Of a stretch of 64,000 nt of DNA, positions 12,347-25,256 are shown piece after piece. Made by a program: the position numbers and the translations under genes. The DNA is from Sycobia sp. Sy_11. Taxonomy: Eukaryota > Arthropoda > Insecta > Hymenoptera > Epichrysomallidae. The stretch's first letter is position 1, and each line of letters starts with the position of its first letter. The notes below the pieces were generated by a model. The model ran no database searches, was not told the origin of the DNA, and saw only the letters and a list, made by a program, of their open reading frames with translations. The DNA is taken from the NCBI GenBank assembly GCA_018907035.1, contig JACCIC010000037.1:1667501-1731500 (forward strand), written 5' to 3'.

Positions 12347-15300
12347 ATTATGGTACACCGTTTTATTTCCCGTGTCTTTTTTGTTTTCTACTCTTTCGAT
12401 TCGCCGTCGTCGCTCTATCCGCGGAAATGTCGCGGATCTCGCGAGCTCGCTCGCGAAGGGGCGAACGCGACTTATTGGCCAGCACGCCCGGATATTAAAA
12501 TCGATGTGGGAATGGATAGTTGTTTCGGGTATGGGTTTGTATAACTACGCGTGGGTGTACAGGGTGTATAGTATATGAGATTCCATTAAAAAATTAATGC
12601 ATCCGCGTTTTTTTCTATTGTTGTATGACATTTCTGCAGCAGCTAAAAACCCTTGACTCAAGTTTTATATGTACAGAGAGCGGAAGCTCAAGAAAGCTTT
12701 GGAGAATTTCCTGATTGTTTTAACGTTTCGCTTCCTTTATTAGTTTTATACTTTTTTGTTATAGGTTTATACTTTTAACACGTTACTTCGCGCTGTTAAT
12801 TTTTTTTTTGTCTTCTTACTTTCTTTTTTCGAGATTTTTCTTAGGTTCATCTTATTACACGAGGTTCGCGCGTACGAATTCAAATTCGATATAGATCCTT
12901 CATATAATTGCGTAGTATAATACGCTTCAATAATTCATTCATCGCTTTTCTCATATTTCTTGATTCTATACCTACAATCCTATAAGAGTTTTGGTATTCA
13001 AAGGGAAAGTGATACTTTCGTACAAACTGAAACATAGAATTGTCGTGGTTCGTTTGAAAACTGTTTTTTTTTCGATTTGATGAATAGCAGAAGAGCTTTG
13101 GTTAAAAATATTTTTTCTTCTTTATATCGAATAAAATCCTAGCAATCAATATTTAATATTATTTAATGTTTTTTTTCGAATAGTATAAAAAAGGACCAAA
13201 TTCAGTTTCTAATCTTTCCCACGCACAACATTCAAATCACTTATATGCGATTATTATATAAACTAGAGATTATTCAACTTATGCGAAAAGTATTTCTTGT
13301 TTTATAGTAGGTAATGCATTCCTTTGCTATATGTATAATCTTTTTATGTTTTTTTTATTATTATTCTATATAATAAATCTTATATATTTACACACTAAAT
13401 ACGGGCACGGAGGAACTCGTCCGTATGTCCTTTTCCGTCTACTTTGATCAGTTTTAATTTCTTATAATGCATATACGCTATGCCACGCAGTCGCGAATAA
13501 AACGATTACCGACGAAAAACAATGCGAAACTGACGAAAAGGTATAAAAACAACCATTCTCTTCTAACAATAAACATTTGAAAAGTCATAAACTTTAAAAA
13601 CTATGAAAAATATTTAAGAATTAAAAATGTCTTGCACAAATTGAAGGCGAATAATTACGTTATGAAAGAGCATCGATCAATATAAATCGACAATAAAAAA
13701 TTTCAACTCGATTCTCAGAATTACAATTAAACCTAACTGAATATTATAATTTTTTTTATTATTCTCTTAATTCTGGTAATAACCTCTAACTACTTTTATT
13801 TACAAGGATTAAATTTACAAGATTGAACTTTCAGCTAGTCACAAAATGTATGGCAGCCTCGAAAACCTTTCCCTTCTAATACCAAATACTTTGATATAAT
13901 GCGTGTGTGTGAATCTGTGAGTGTGTTTATGTACGTGCGCGAATGTATGGCTGCTTGTTTTTTATCGTGTCCGGTGTGAATATATATGATTCGATAAAAA
14001 GTGTCGTTTGATTCTTAAATGCTGTACAGGAACATTTACTTGCTTCACTCGTTTAATCTTGTCGTGTACACTTCCTTCCCCCTTCCATATAATATAATTA
14101 AAATACTTGACGTTTATACGTTTTAGTACGATTTGATTAATTGAAATAATTATTATTATCGTACAGAAGAACCGTTGACGGAAAGAGAGAAAGAGGAGGT
14201 TTTGATGCGTGTTAATCTGTTATTTGCTCTTTTTCAGTTTAGTATTATTCACCGCTTCGAATTAAGTCATTTCATCGATACGAAGAGTAAATCCTATACC
14301 TTGACTCTATGACTAGTTAAAAATTAGTTTTCGGTTTGTCTTTTATTATCTACTCAAATCTTTCTCGACTTCATGAGACAAATTTTTGCTTCTTTCTCAT
14401 CTGTACTCGGTACATACGGGTATAAAGAAATTTTGAATTACCATTATACAACGATTCGCGTTCGTTTAGAGAAACTTCGAAGCCATAGTTCTCCCCTTTA
14501 TCTAACTTTTTTTCATCGTTATTTAATTATTTTTACTTTTGTTTAATTGTGGACGGTCCAAGTTTACATACTCCTGATGCCCTCTTATACTTTTTACTCG
14601 CAAACGAAAAGACGGACGAGGTCAGATTTTTCTTTTATTTTTCACAGCAAAGCAAGCAGATTTTTACGTTTGTCATGTCGCCGAGTGATCGAACGAAGTG
14701 TGTGTCGGATGAGTGTTGTTTTTAATCCTTTTAACGCCGTCTATCTCCTTCTAAGTTATTCTTCTATTAACAAATTAAAATCACGATCGAATCACAGATT
14801 TATACTGCAGACGGGAGAGTTGCTATTCTTATTTATTTCCTATACGATGACTCCGATACTCTCACCCATTTCTGCACGCGCACCCGCGCTATAACAATAC
14901 CTCTTATCGTATGTATAGAATATCGTCCGGTATATATAATTATATAAGGTAGAATTATATAGGTAGAATCTCCGCGTAGAACCGGGCTCCGTGTTCGTGA
15001 GTCCGAGTATCCCACAGCCCATTTTTTTAGACTTATTCATTCTATACGAGGTAACTCACAATTTTTCGCAGAATTAACGGGTATCGTTTTGTGTCCTGCG
15101 CGCGTTTGAAGGGGCGCGTAAAAATCAATGTGGTATATTTTTAACGTTATAATGCGAGTGGATAGCGAGGATATTGCTGGCTCATCTCTGTTTGTAGCGT
15201 CTCTTTTATGCCTTTCGTCAGAATCGAATCCTCGTATTTCGTCTTTTTCTTAGTTTTTGCATTGATATTATAGGTTTTTAGTTTTTTTTTGTTTTTGTTT

Positions 15301-17822
15301 TTATCCCCCTATAGCGAATCTATTATTATTGAGCTGTCTGCCCAGTGTTAGAGGACTTCAAATTCGCTTTATGAAATTGCATACAAATAGATTTTCTTAC
15401 TTTTACATAGTTGATTTTATTTTCATAGGCTGATTTGTTTTAGGTCACGAATACGTGTATTTTTTGCCATAGGTACGTGAAACTCGCTGTACCTATTCGT
15501 TTTCTATTTTTTATTATATTTTTTTTGTTAATTGTTTTTATACATTACCGCCTGTCAAAACACTATCATTAATTAAATATAATTTTTTCATTACATATAT
15601 AGTTTTTTGTTAATTAATTAGAAGTATTAATTAAATAGTACCGTTACCCGTCGAATACTCGGCGTCACTTCATTTTAATAATTATTTATTTATATAATGA
15701 TTTTGCTCATTTCTTCGTCTGATCTCTTATTTTTCGTAACTTCTTCATCGATTTAGTATCGAACTCCATATTATAATGTACGCGAAAAAAGATCCAGAAG
15801 GCGAACTTTACATTCTGAAGGAATGCAGAACTCGTTTTCAAGAATCTTTTTCTATAAATATCTAAATACCTAATATGTGGTGTTATTATTTTTATTATTT
15901 TCTTTTGTTCTTGTGGATTATAGAAATGGCCATTCAAATCTCACATCTGCTCTCGACATATTATATTATTTTAATTTTAATCTTAATCACCGTTCATCTC
16001 AATTCTTTCACACAAATATCTCATACTTGCATATGTATTTATATGTATGCTTTTTTATCCACTTATACATATACATATACATATAATATATATGTTACAA
16101 AACGAAATATCATCACACGCTTCATCTTTGTTCATAAATGTAAAAAACATCGCCACCGATTTCGTCATCCTTATTATTATTATTCTTTTTTTTAAATATC
16201 CTACGCATCTCGTTGATTTCATCAAATATTAACATCATTCAGTCGTCGCATTGGCCGACGGGGCACTAGCTATCCTACTTACTTACACGCGATACGGTAC
16301 AGTGTCCATTGCATTTCTCGTTTCTTCTCATTTCTTTATTTTGTTAATCAGTATTTTCTCTTGACTGCTTCGGATTTTACTTTACTGAGTTTAATCATTG
16401 TATTTCACTTGCACGTACGTCCGCACATTTATACAAACGCGCGTTACAATTAATGCGGTAATAATGCGATTTTCTTTGTTGTATGCTCGGGGGTTTCTAG
16501 AATTGCGGAGGTGCTCGATAATCGAGGCGGGCACTTTTTATCAGTTGAACATAATTTTTCCAATATACGTCATAATTAAAATATATCAAATAGATCGAAT
16601 TTAACTTATTCTACAAAATTCAAATTTTCTAAGCTAAATTCAATGTATCTCAGAGTTAAGGTTTCGTTTTCTCTTGCTGACAAATTGAAGAAAAACTACT
16701 TTTTAAAAGCTTTAACGTTTATCTAGAAAAATTTGTGACTCATAACTAGACTCTAAATATTACATAAATCTTTGTCGCTATTATGTAATCACAACATGAT
16801 CATAAGTAGAAAAGTTGAATAGAAACTTTACTCAAATATATGTAATATGAAAAAGTGTTCGCTTCGTGATTTTTTAATACGCGCCGAATCCAAAATCATT
16901 AAATGTTATTAATATATAAATGAAACAAAATATAAGGAGATCGAAGACAGAATATCGTTGGTTAAGATAGTTGACATTATTTAACATTTTCTTTTTAAAT
17001 AACATTGATAATACTAAGGAAAGTAGTAAAAATAAAATAATAAAAATAATAATAATTATTATATAATACAGTAATAATATTAATTACAATGATAATTATA
17101 ATAATAAAAAGTGATTAACACATATTGCAAAAATATCGCTCGGTAGCGTGTTTCAACGAAAAAAATACAAGAGATATCGAAGTCTCTCGTTTAGCGAAAT
17201 ATTTCATCACAGCACGACGGGAAGCAAGGTGGATTTTTTATTTTTATAAAATTTCGTTCGAATATCATTCATGATCATCATCATTATCATCTCGTCGCCG
17301 CAAGAACGAACAATTCCCGGAAAATTTCAAGTTGCAAGGTGTACGCATAATGACGTGAAAATTAAAAAAAAAAACAAAAAACAAAAAACAAAAAAGTGTA
17401 TGTAAGCGTTCTCAATAATGTATATTATGCTTTGGACAGAGTTTCCCATATTATCACGTGTATGCACGTATTTTTGTTTATTTGTCCTTTTGTTTAATTT
17501 TCCGTCAATCCCGTGTCCAATATTCCGTCATAACAATCGCTTCGCGATAACGGAGGCTTATAAAATACAGTAAAGTAAATAATGTAATCATCGCGATGGT
17601 GCATCGTGGAAAAAATATATAGAATTAAAATAACTATACTTTAATAATAAAGACAATAAAAGATTTTATACCGTAGTGCAAAAATCTACGGGCTAACAAA
17701 ACGATAAACGAAGTGAAAAAAAATAGAGATACATCACAAATGAATAATTGCTCTCTACCGAGTCGGACAACACACACATATACACTGCGTGCATTTCAAT
17801 CATCAATTCTTTTTCTTCCCAC

Positions 17823-18128
17823 CTCTCTCTCTCTCTCCCTCTCTCTCTCGCTGTCGCTGTCGCTCTCATACATTCTCGCCGTCCGCCCTTGTCCAGGAAG
17901 CGCGAAAAATGTCGTCGACGGCTCGACAAAAAAGGACTGATTCTAGGGATTATCGTGAACATCGCGTGTTTAAAAACAAATTGCGCTACTCGAATCGAAG
18001 GGCGCTAAAAGGAAGAAGACGGGGAAGAAGAAGAAGTAGAAGACAAGGGAGGAGGGAGAAAGAACGTATAGTCAAAAAACCTTCTTCGAAGCAAGTCGTC
18101 GTACACTCGCAGACTATCTCTCTACGCT

Positions 18129-18193
<65 letters not shown>
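17823..18193. repeat. Two (CT)n tracts flanking an Arg-rich open stretch
   Basis: (CT)n at 17823-17850 grades into CTGTCG repeats, and a long (CT)n lies at 18131-18193. On the - strand they are (GA)n tracts starting about 190 bases past the CCCH gene stop, so they probably lie in its 3' UTR. Confidence 0.75.
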
Positions 18194-18195
<2 letters not shown>

Positions 18196-18380
18196 ACTCT
18201 CACGATCCCGGATGCGCCTCTCTTTCCTTAATCCCTTTGCCCGGGTGGCCGCGCGTCGGCTCGCGCAGGACTAACATTGGCGATGGTGCCGCTGTCCTCG
18301 CTGTCGTCGTTCTCCTTCACGAATTGTCGTTGTTGTCTCGTCGCCGGCGCCAGCGGTGGCGGTGCGGGCGATGGTGGCAG

Positions 18381-18529
18381 CTAGGGCGACGCGGAGCCGC
18401 CGACCGCCATCAAGGGCGCCGGGGGCAGCGCCACCGGTATATGATAATATTTACACTGGGGCCGCATGCACGTGCCCTTGACCGCATCTCTGCACACGTT
18501 TACGCGGTTCTCTATCACCTCCACGTTTC
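18381..18529 (-). CDS. CCCH zinc-finger protein (ZC3H10/muscleblind-type), terminal exon
   Basis: On the - strand an AG acceptor at 18531-18530 precedes the exon. Two bases complete a Gly codon and 48 codons run to TAG at 18383-18381. It encodes NVEVIENRVNVCRDAVKGTC, MRPQCKYYHIP and a short Pro/Ala tail ending GGSASP. The finger is C-x7-C-x4-C-x3-H, the spacing of muscleblind fingers 2 and 4, and VCRDAVKGTC is very like muscleblind [10 protein letters not shown]. Such fingers bind single-stranded RNA. The gene is on the same strand as mbl, about 19 kb downstream of the mbl stop, and converges on the KIAA0513-like gene. The name ZC3H10-like is a family-level guess. Confidence 0.75.
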
Positions 18530-19353
18530 CTAGAATATATGAACAGGAAAATAATAAGAACGAGTGAGGTGAAATATGTACGCGACAGCATCGCTATTTA
18601 TGCTAAGCCCGGATAAATGGGATTTTGCGTTTTTACTATGTATGATTATTGCGATTTATATAGGAACGTAGAAATTCGCTTTATATAAATTCTACAGTAA
18701 TGTTTCACATTAAAAGGGCAAAGAAATGTGAATTAAGAAATCGTGAATTGTTTTTTTTTCACATAATTTTAATATATTTTATGGGTTAGAAAGTAAAGGG
18801 TTATTATGGGTGAAATTGAATTCGAAGCTTAAAACACAAATAATACATTTAAATTGATTTTTACACGATACGAATTTGTTTTTTACACGAAAAAAACAGT
18901 TTTGGCTAATTTTTTTTAGATTTTTTGCATTGATGCTTCATACCGAAAGTATAGATTTTTTTTATTTACAACTTTTGCTAATGATTTAATGTTAAATTAA
19001 TTGACATAATCATTAAATTCCACAGTTAAAGTTCTCAATCAAATTTTTTCTTTCGAAAAAGCACGTTATTGCAGTTGACGATCTACAAGATAGAATCGTT
19101 TTGGAGCACACAAACAGTACTGCGTAGGCTTTTCCTACCCAAAAATGCAGATATAGTTACCAAATTGTTCCGTGATTACAATCATTTATAATAAAACTTT
19201 GCAAACAATTTTATAATTCAAAGCAAGAACCATGTTAGACGTTTAGTAACTGTTTTAAAATTGTTTGCTCCCTTGCTCATTCTCTGTCTCGCAATAAAAA
19301 GTAGCAAAGGCATACAAAAGCGCTCGATTAATTGTAGACTCTCGGAGACTCAC
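18530..19353 (-). other. Intron of the CCCH zinc-finger gene
   Basis: It starts with a GTGAGT donor at 19353-19348 and ends with AG at 18531-18530. It is AT-rich and I saw no exon inside. Confidence 0.7.
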
Positions 19354-19438
19354 CGTCATGAAGATGAATGAACTTGCAGGCGGGACGGTTGCAGAGTTGT
19401 CGATTAAAATCTTGGCACACCGGGAGGGTGTCCAGTAA
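19354..19438 (-). CDS. CCCH zinc-finger protein, penultimate exon
   Basis: The acceptor TTTTCTTACAG ends at 19439, and a strong GTGAGT donor follows 19354. The exon enters in phase 0, gives 28 codons and leaves one base. It encodes LLDTLPVCQDFNRQLCNRPA and CKFIHLHD. The finger C-QDFNRQL-C-NRPA-C-KFI-H has C-x7-C-x4-C-x3-H spacing. ZC3H10 finger 2 (CHDFQNKECSRPNCRFIH) is its closest relative I can recall. A further finger and the start codon should lie upstream on the - strand, but I could not place them. Because entry is phase 0, splicing from phase-0 mbl exons is formally possible too. Confidence 0.75.
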
Positions 19439-20934
19439 CTGTAAGAAAATATGGCAAAAATATAATTAATATTACTTTACTATTCTCGTCCTTGTTAATT
19501 AAAAGAAAAAATAAAATCAAAATAAAATGAAGAAAAAACAACAAAAAAAAATCAAGAGAGGAGAAAAACAACAGAAATCGCAACGAATCGTAAACTCTTT
19601 CTCACCTCCATTCAATCGTCGTTCACCCACGCTTCGACTTTTATGAATAGCTTTCATTCGATCTGGCACTCACACGCTCATTCGTTCTCCAAACACACAC
19701 ACATCTGCGCAAACGCAAATATCACTCGCAATCGCTCATTTATTCGTTCGAAATCTTTCATACGTATCCAGTTTGTTATAGCATATATTCACGATCTGAA
19801 TCTCGCATACTCTACAAATTGGATCGCACAAATAAAAAAAGGGGAAAAATTAAAAAAAAATCAAAGTTAATTATTGATTAAGGATGTACGAATATTCAAG
19901 GAAGAATCCAGATCACCGGTTGCATATTGACACGATTAAACGTGAAAGAAGTGTGTGCTTTAATTTCTATAAAGAGAAAGTATAATTTCAAAGAACGTTA
20001 GTCCATTAGCGCTTTACCTAGCAAAACCAAATTAATTACTACGAGTTTTCAATAATTAGCGGGTGACGGAGGATTATTGAGTATTCGTACAAGAGATTTT
20101 AATAATATATAAGATAAAAAATTTGCAGTAGAACGTTTTTTATTTATCTTTAACTTAATATTTCTGTTATAGAGTTTGTTTTTTTTTTTTCATAAATTTC
20201 ATTAATCAAGTCAGAGCTTTCCATTATCTATTATAACAAAGTGAATAATGCTGTTCAAAACTGATATCTTAGAACCGATAGCTCATGATGCAGCTTATAC
20301 AATCCCTTAATCTAAAAACAATGGAAATGGTGAAGAAAATTAAATGACAAATAGTTCAGAGAGGGTGTTTTGTGTTTCGTGAGTATCATAGATTTTTAAA
20401 TGCCGATAAAAAGTCCAAGCTATTAGCAACGATCAATGAAGCGAACGGATAAGCGAATAATAAATATTAGAGTAAAAAGTATAATAAATCCGACATGTTT
20501 AAGCAAAAAAATTCGAGCACAAATAACCGAAATTATGGAGTTTGGAAATTTAAAAGCGTATTCTTTGATCCGTAAAAGAACGTTTTGTTTATGAAATCTA
20601 TCATAATTAAAGAACTAAATAAAGAAGTCAGGGATTTTTTTACGTATATAATGAAAAAGTGGAGAATTTAAATTTTAGTTCGCTGTAAAGGTTGTTACTT
20701 TTTTTTTTTACTTACAAATAATATATTGTAAAATCACATCCGGAAATCTAAAAAATATTAATATAATATTCGCAAAAAAAAAAAATATTTTGACACATTT
20801 TTTTACTTCATTAATTAAATTTTAACGACTGAACAAGAAAAAAATTAAAATCCCATTAATTATCAGCATAAAGTATGTAAAATCATCCGTAATTTCAGTT
20901 ATCCGTTGTACATCTCGAACCGTTATCAAGAAAT
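19439..20934. other. AT-rich intron or intergenic
   Basis: Upstream of the CCCH exon on the - strand. No open frame longer than background and no convincing exon. Confidence 0.4.
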
Positions 20935-22460
20935 TTGCTTCACGCTCAAGAGGATAAAAATAGTATAGGAAGCCTCCTGTCCCGCGGCACCCACACGAGC
21001 TTCCGTGACATTTTGCAAAATACCTTCACCGTCTCCCTTTGCACCCCCTCCCCCGTCGTTGCGCGCCCATTATACGTGAGCTTTCGCCCACGCATGTTGA
21101 AACCGCGCGCAATTTTCTCGCCACGCGCGCGCGTGCGAAATGCTTGAGTGATGCTCATTGTGCTCGCACAATGTCTCTTGTCTCTCTTTCATTTGCGCAC
21201 CGAACAAAGTGAACGAGCGGCGAGGATATGGGACGTGGGAGTGAAAGAGCGTGAAGGGGAGGGGGGAAGGAAAAAGAGAGTTTATAAAGAAGAGCAGACC
21301 GTGGATCTGCCTGTATTGTTGGCTCTCGGCCGGGACATTTCGAGCGCGCTGCACTCGCGTATATGACTTTGGGGGCGGCCCGGTATAGGGCTCGTAAATC
21401 CTTCGATTTTTCGAACGTTTGTCGCGCGTTCGAGGAGGAGGGAAAAATATCAGAGCCAAGGATATTTCGTATTCGTTCGCGAGAGAAGGGGCTCTGTAAA
21501 GACGCGGAGAGAAAGAAAGAGGGAGAAAGAGAGTAGTATTTGTTCCCGGTGCTAACGAAGACGATGAAAGAAAGAAAAAGAAGCGCGCGCCTGAGAAGTC
21601 TGGAGAGGGCGCGGCGGCCGAGCGCGAGCGCAAAGTGAAGAAGAGAAAGAGCGAAAAAAGGTCGAAAGTACGATGATAACGGGAGCGAGGAGAGTATTAA
21701 AAAAAAGAAAATAAAGAAGTTAAAGGAAGGGAGATATAGAGAGCGTTGTTAAAGCACGAGTGGAACGAGGGCGTTGACGACGGCGACGACGTCGAAGGCG
21801 CTGATGCCGATTATAATATACGTGCGGAATTATAATATGCATTCTCTCTCCCGCCCTATCCCTTTCGCTCAAACGATCGAATGAGGCTCGCTCGTCACCG
21901 CGGCCTATTCTCGTCGGGCCATTAAGCAGGCTGACTATATAGACTACGATACTACTAACAAATCTCTTTTTCCCCCTTCCCTTCTATATAGTCACGCCGC
22001 CGCTTGCATTATGTAAAGCCGGGGCGCTTGCACCTTGTCCTTCCTTGCCCCTTCCCTTCGCCACGGAACCAACTCGATTCCGAGTTCGAGTTTTCGTTTC
22101 CGACTTTCGTGGGGGCGCGCGAGGCAGCCGAGCGAAGATCCTCTACTTTTTTCGCGTATTTGTTACCCCCTCCTTTTCCGTTCGACACATCCACCCCGCT
22201 GCGTTCCTCCTGACTCGCGCTTTTCTCTCCCTTTACAGAGAACTCATCTCCCCTTTCTTATATATATATATATAAATGTGTGTGTTTGTGTGTGTATGTG
22301 TGTGTGCGCGCGCGCGTCTGTACTTCTGTATAGTCGTAATATATGTTTGTATTCTAGATGTGTGAGTTATTCTATATGTATTGCATATGCACATGCCATT
22401 CCACGAGCGCCTGTTGCCTCTGCTTTAAAGCTCTCGACGTGTCCGCGATTCGCTGCAGCT
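20935..22460. promoter_or_regulatory. GC-rich, strand-asymmetric island
   Basis: Markedly richer in GC and CpG than the 20 kb around it. The + strand is purine-rich from about 21.2 to 21.75 kb and pyrimidine-rich from about 21.83 to 22.25 kb. Overlapping open frames on both strands, the longest 187 codons on the - strand (21070-21633), are low-complexity and resemble no family. It sits 1.5-3 kb upstream of the CCCH gene exons. A promoter with 5' UTR is my best guess, not a demonstrated function. Confidence 0.35.
22259..22317. repeat. Compound (TA)n(TG)n(CG)n microsatellite
   Basis: Direct reading: TA repeats, then TG repeats with interruptions, then CGCGCG. Confidence 0.85.
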
Positions 22461-22648
22461 GCGAAATTGTTTATTAAAAAGATGAAAATGTACGAGCATT
22501 GCGTAACGAGAGTTTTTTACGATGTGTTCACAGAATATGTTTTTTTAACTTTTTTGTAATATTTGAAATTAGATATTACCGTACACTTTCATATATACTG
22601 CTTAAAGAAAGAATGGCTCACCTTAGGTTAGTCTCTAATTTATATGCT

Positions 22649-23002
22649 TTATAGTAACACTAATTTTGTGAAAAATGAATAATTAAATTTTTTTGTGATT
22701 GTGACTACACAATACGCTTCCTTAAAGTTGAATATCACCTTTTGAATTGAAAAATATTTAAAGCTTACTTTTGTACAAATAGTTGAATAACTCTTTCTCG
22801 ACCGAAATACGAAAGCAGTAAAATTCGACAATTTCTTTTTAATTAAAGAAAATCTATTAGATAGTGTAAAGTAGGATGAAATATAGTTATTTACGTGAAG
22901 TAGTACCAGCGACTTTGAGTTTGGCACAAAATCATTCAGCTCGTACTTTAATTCAAGTAGGAAAATAGGTAAATTGGAGATCTTTCTACATATTGATGCC
23001 AT
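22649..23002 (-). CDS. Hypothetical 117-codon ORF, possibly a first coding exon
   Basis: ATG at 23002 in good context (GGGGAAATGGCA). The first 32 codons (MASICRKISNLPIFLLELKY, then ELNDFVPNSKSL) have ordinary amino-acid composition, and a possible weak donor GTACTA follows in phase 0. That is the phase needed by the CCCH exon at 19438. The rest of the frame is Lys/Phe/Ser-rich, as AT-rich DNA tends to give. No family recognised. It may be an exon of the CCCH gene or chance. Confidence 0.2.
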   Translation of the reverse strand: MASICRKISNLPIFLLELKYELNDFVPNSKSLVLLHVNNYISSYFTLSNRFSLIKKKLSNFTAFVFRSRKSYSTICTKVSFKYFSIQKVIFNFKEAYCVVTITKKFNYSFFTKLVLL

Positions 23003-23142
23003 TTCCCCTTTGTTAGCAGTGTATATACTATTTTACGTACACCACATATACGTGTGATTTCCGACTGTGCGACGTAAGAAATATCAAAAATGTACATTAC
23101 AAGGTAGTGTTATTTCCATTGATTCGCGCTTGATTCCATTCA

Positions 23143-23256
23143 TTATATTGCTTGTACAGAAAAACGGCGGATCGGAAAAGAGCGATAAAACACGGCGTGC
23201 GCAAAGGGCGACTCGGCACATTTTACATCCATCTCCTCGGTCTCTTTGTCTGTCAT
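23143..23256 (-). CDS. Hypothetical 37-residue ORF in a small GC island
   Basis: ATG at 23256 gives MTDKETEEMDVKCAESPFAH and then AVFYRSFPIRRFSVQAI before TAA. Composition is coding-like and the island at 23155-23260 is richer in GC than its surroundings. It could be a first exon of the CCCH gene or a small ORF in a 5' UTR. The other strand is open too, so orientation is uncertain. Confidence 0.2.
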   Translation of the reverse strand: MTDKETEEMDVKCAESPFAHAVFYRSFPIRRFSVQAI

Positions 23257-23333
23257 CTAATATGCACGCTAAATAGCACCTTTCTAACTAAATGTATATA
23301 AATATCTTCGCGTGAAAATGTAAAGAAGCAGAG

Positions 23334-23335
<2 letters not shown>

Positions 23336-23383
<48 letters not shown>
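23336..23383. repeat. (TA)n microsatellite
   Basis: Pure TA dinucleotides. Confidence 0.95.
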
Positions 23384-23386
<3 letters not shown>

Positions 23387-24143
23387 TGTATTTCAAAATT
23401 CTATTAAATTGTTACTGTTTTACATATTTTATTATAGTTATGATAGAAGCAAAATAAGAAAAACGAATATAAAACACGTGCAAATCTCTTTTATTATAAC
23501 GGATCGTTTATTCTGTTGGAAGAGGCATGTGTGTGTGCGAGACGTCTCCTAAAAAATTAATAATAATCATGATAAAAGCTCTAAGGAAAGGATAATATAG
23601 GTGGACACGGCAAGAAATATATATGTATATATGCATGAAAGTTTCACTTAAGGACACATGTTTTCAAATTGTTGCTCCTCTTTTTTCTGCGCACAATCAT
23701 GCGTCTAATTTTAACGATACCTCGCAGTCAGTAATATAAAACGTTAAAAATATTACTCTAATTATATATAAAAATGTTCTATACATGCAGTTGGTAACTA
23801 TATAAATAGCATAAATATATAATATTGCAAATAAATACATAGAATTTTAGAATAATTAACGTTTTGAAGAACAAAACGGAAGGAAACATCGATAAAGTAA
23901 TTATATTTTTGAAAATAAGCTATTTCTACTCTTAATGCACCTCGATCTAAGAGGCGAACCGAATTTTGAAAATTTAAGTTTAAAATTTACAATTTGAATA
24001 TACTATACCATTAAGTGTTACTTTCCAAGTGTATTCTTTATTTGCCTGAACTATTATGGCGATCAAGGATACTTTTCCGATAAATGCCAAATATAAATGG
24101 TAAATAAGAAAGCAAGGAAATTAGCCTATACGGAAATATATGG

Positions 24144-24209
<66 letters not shown>
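24144..24209. repeat. Compound (CA)n-(TA)n microsatellite
   Basis: CA at about 24144-24164 passing into TA. Confidence 0.95.
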
Positions 24210-24211
<2 letters not shown>

Positions 24212-24484
24212 CCTGTGACTCGATATTCAAACGTCTCGCAAACGATCCATGCATAGATGTACGCGCGCACATACAGAGAGACGCATTTAAAGGATAGAGA
24301 CATTATTATTATTTATGACAGGAACAAATGCAGCGAAAATAGGAAAATCTATGTAAAACATGAAAATCCGTTTACGATGTATATAATAAATCACAAATAC
24401 AATTATATAACTGCATGTTGTTCAAATATCTAGTGCCTTGTGTCAATTCAACAAGTGTTAATCGCTATACAGCCTGACAGACAG

Positions 24485-24531
<47 letters not shown>

Positions 24532-24574
24532 CGTGTGTGTGTGTGTGCGTGTGTGCGTGTGTGTGTGTGTGTGT
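24485..24574. repeat. (GT)n microsatellite with CGTG variants
   Basis: About 90 bases of GT with scattered C substitutions. Confidence 0.95.
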
Positions 24575-25175
24575 AAATGTATTAAAAACAAAAGAAGTGT
24601 AATCATAACAATAATTAATTACATTGAAATATAGGCAATCGCGCTGTATAGATATATAATTAGCTGTACCATAATATTTAATCGTTTATATATATGTAAA
24701 GAAGCGTGCAAACTTAATAGTGATTCAAGAGACGCAATTAAGTATATAGATAGCAAGAGTAGAAGAGTAAGTGGAACTTAAAAAAAGAGAAAGTACAAAA
24801 AATTATTATTAAGATAGTGATTAACGCTTGGCACAACTTTGTATACAGCGCTGATGGACGAAACTCCTTCTCATACGGATCCCACATTATACATACGCAT
24901 TTCTGTACAAACAAATGAAATTCGTATTCTAAAACAAACCCGACCCCATCGCGTGTTCCCGGGCCGTAAAATATACATAAGTCAGCGAAAGACGGAAAAT
25001 AAATATGGCGGAAGCGAATAAAACGTTGAACCGCATAGATTAATAGATACTTAAACGATGTATATGTATCGCACATATAATAATTTGCATCGATTGAATA
25101 ATACTATGGTAACCAATATATCAATATAGATTAAAATAAAAAAATATAAAATAATGACTATAATTATCTACATAG

Positions 25176-25195
25176 TTATATATATATATGTATAT

Positions 25196-25252
<57 letters not shown>
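25176..25252. repeat. (TA)n microsatellite
   Basis: Two TA runs separated by TGTATATAACAT. Confidence 0.95.

Positions 25253-25256
<4 letters not shown>

Larger units (their letters stand above)
8596..18130. other. Convergent intergenic region and distal 3' UTRs
   Basis: No recognised gene. It lies between the 3' ends of the + strand KIAA0513-like gene and the - strand CCCH gene. GC-richer islands occur at about 12.12-12.20 and 12.36-12.50 kb (separated by a TA tract) and near 14.85-15.1 kb. Open frames there are Arg-rich or cross microsatellites and resemble no family I know. Confidence 0.4.

Noticed and set aside
12029..12544. 171-codon + strand frame
   Set aside because: Non-ATG start and it reads straight through a TA microsatellite; the flanks are Arg-rich.
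21070..21633. 187-codon - strand frame
   Set aside because: Low-complexity Pro/Ser/Phe/Arg composition from pyrimidine-rich DNA, with competing frames and no family resemblance.
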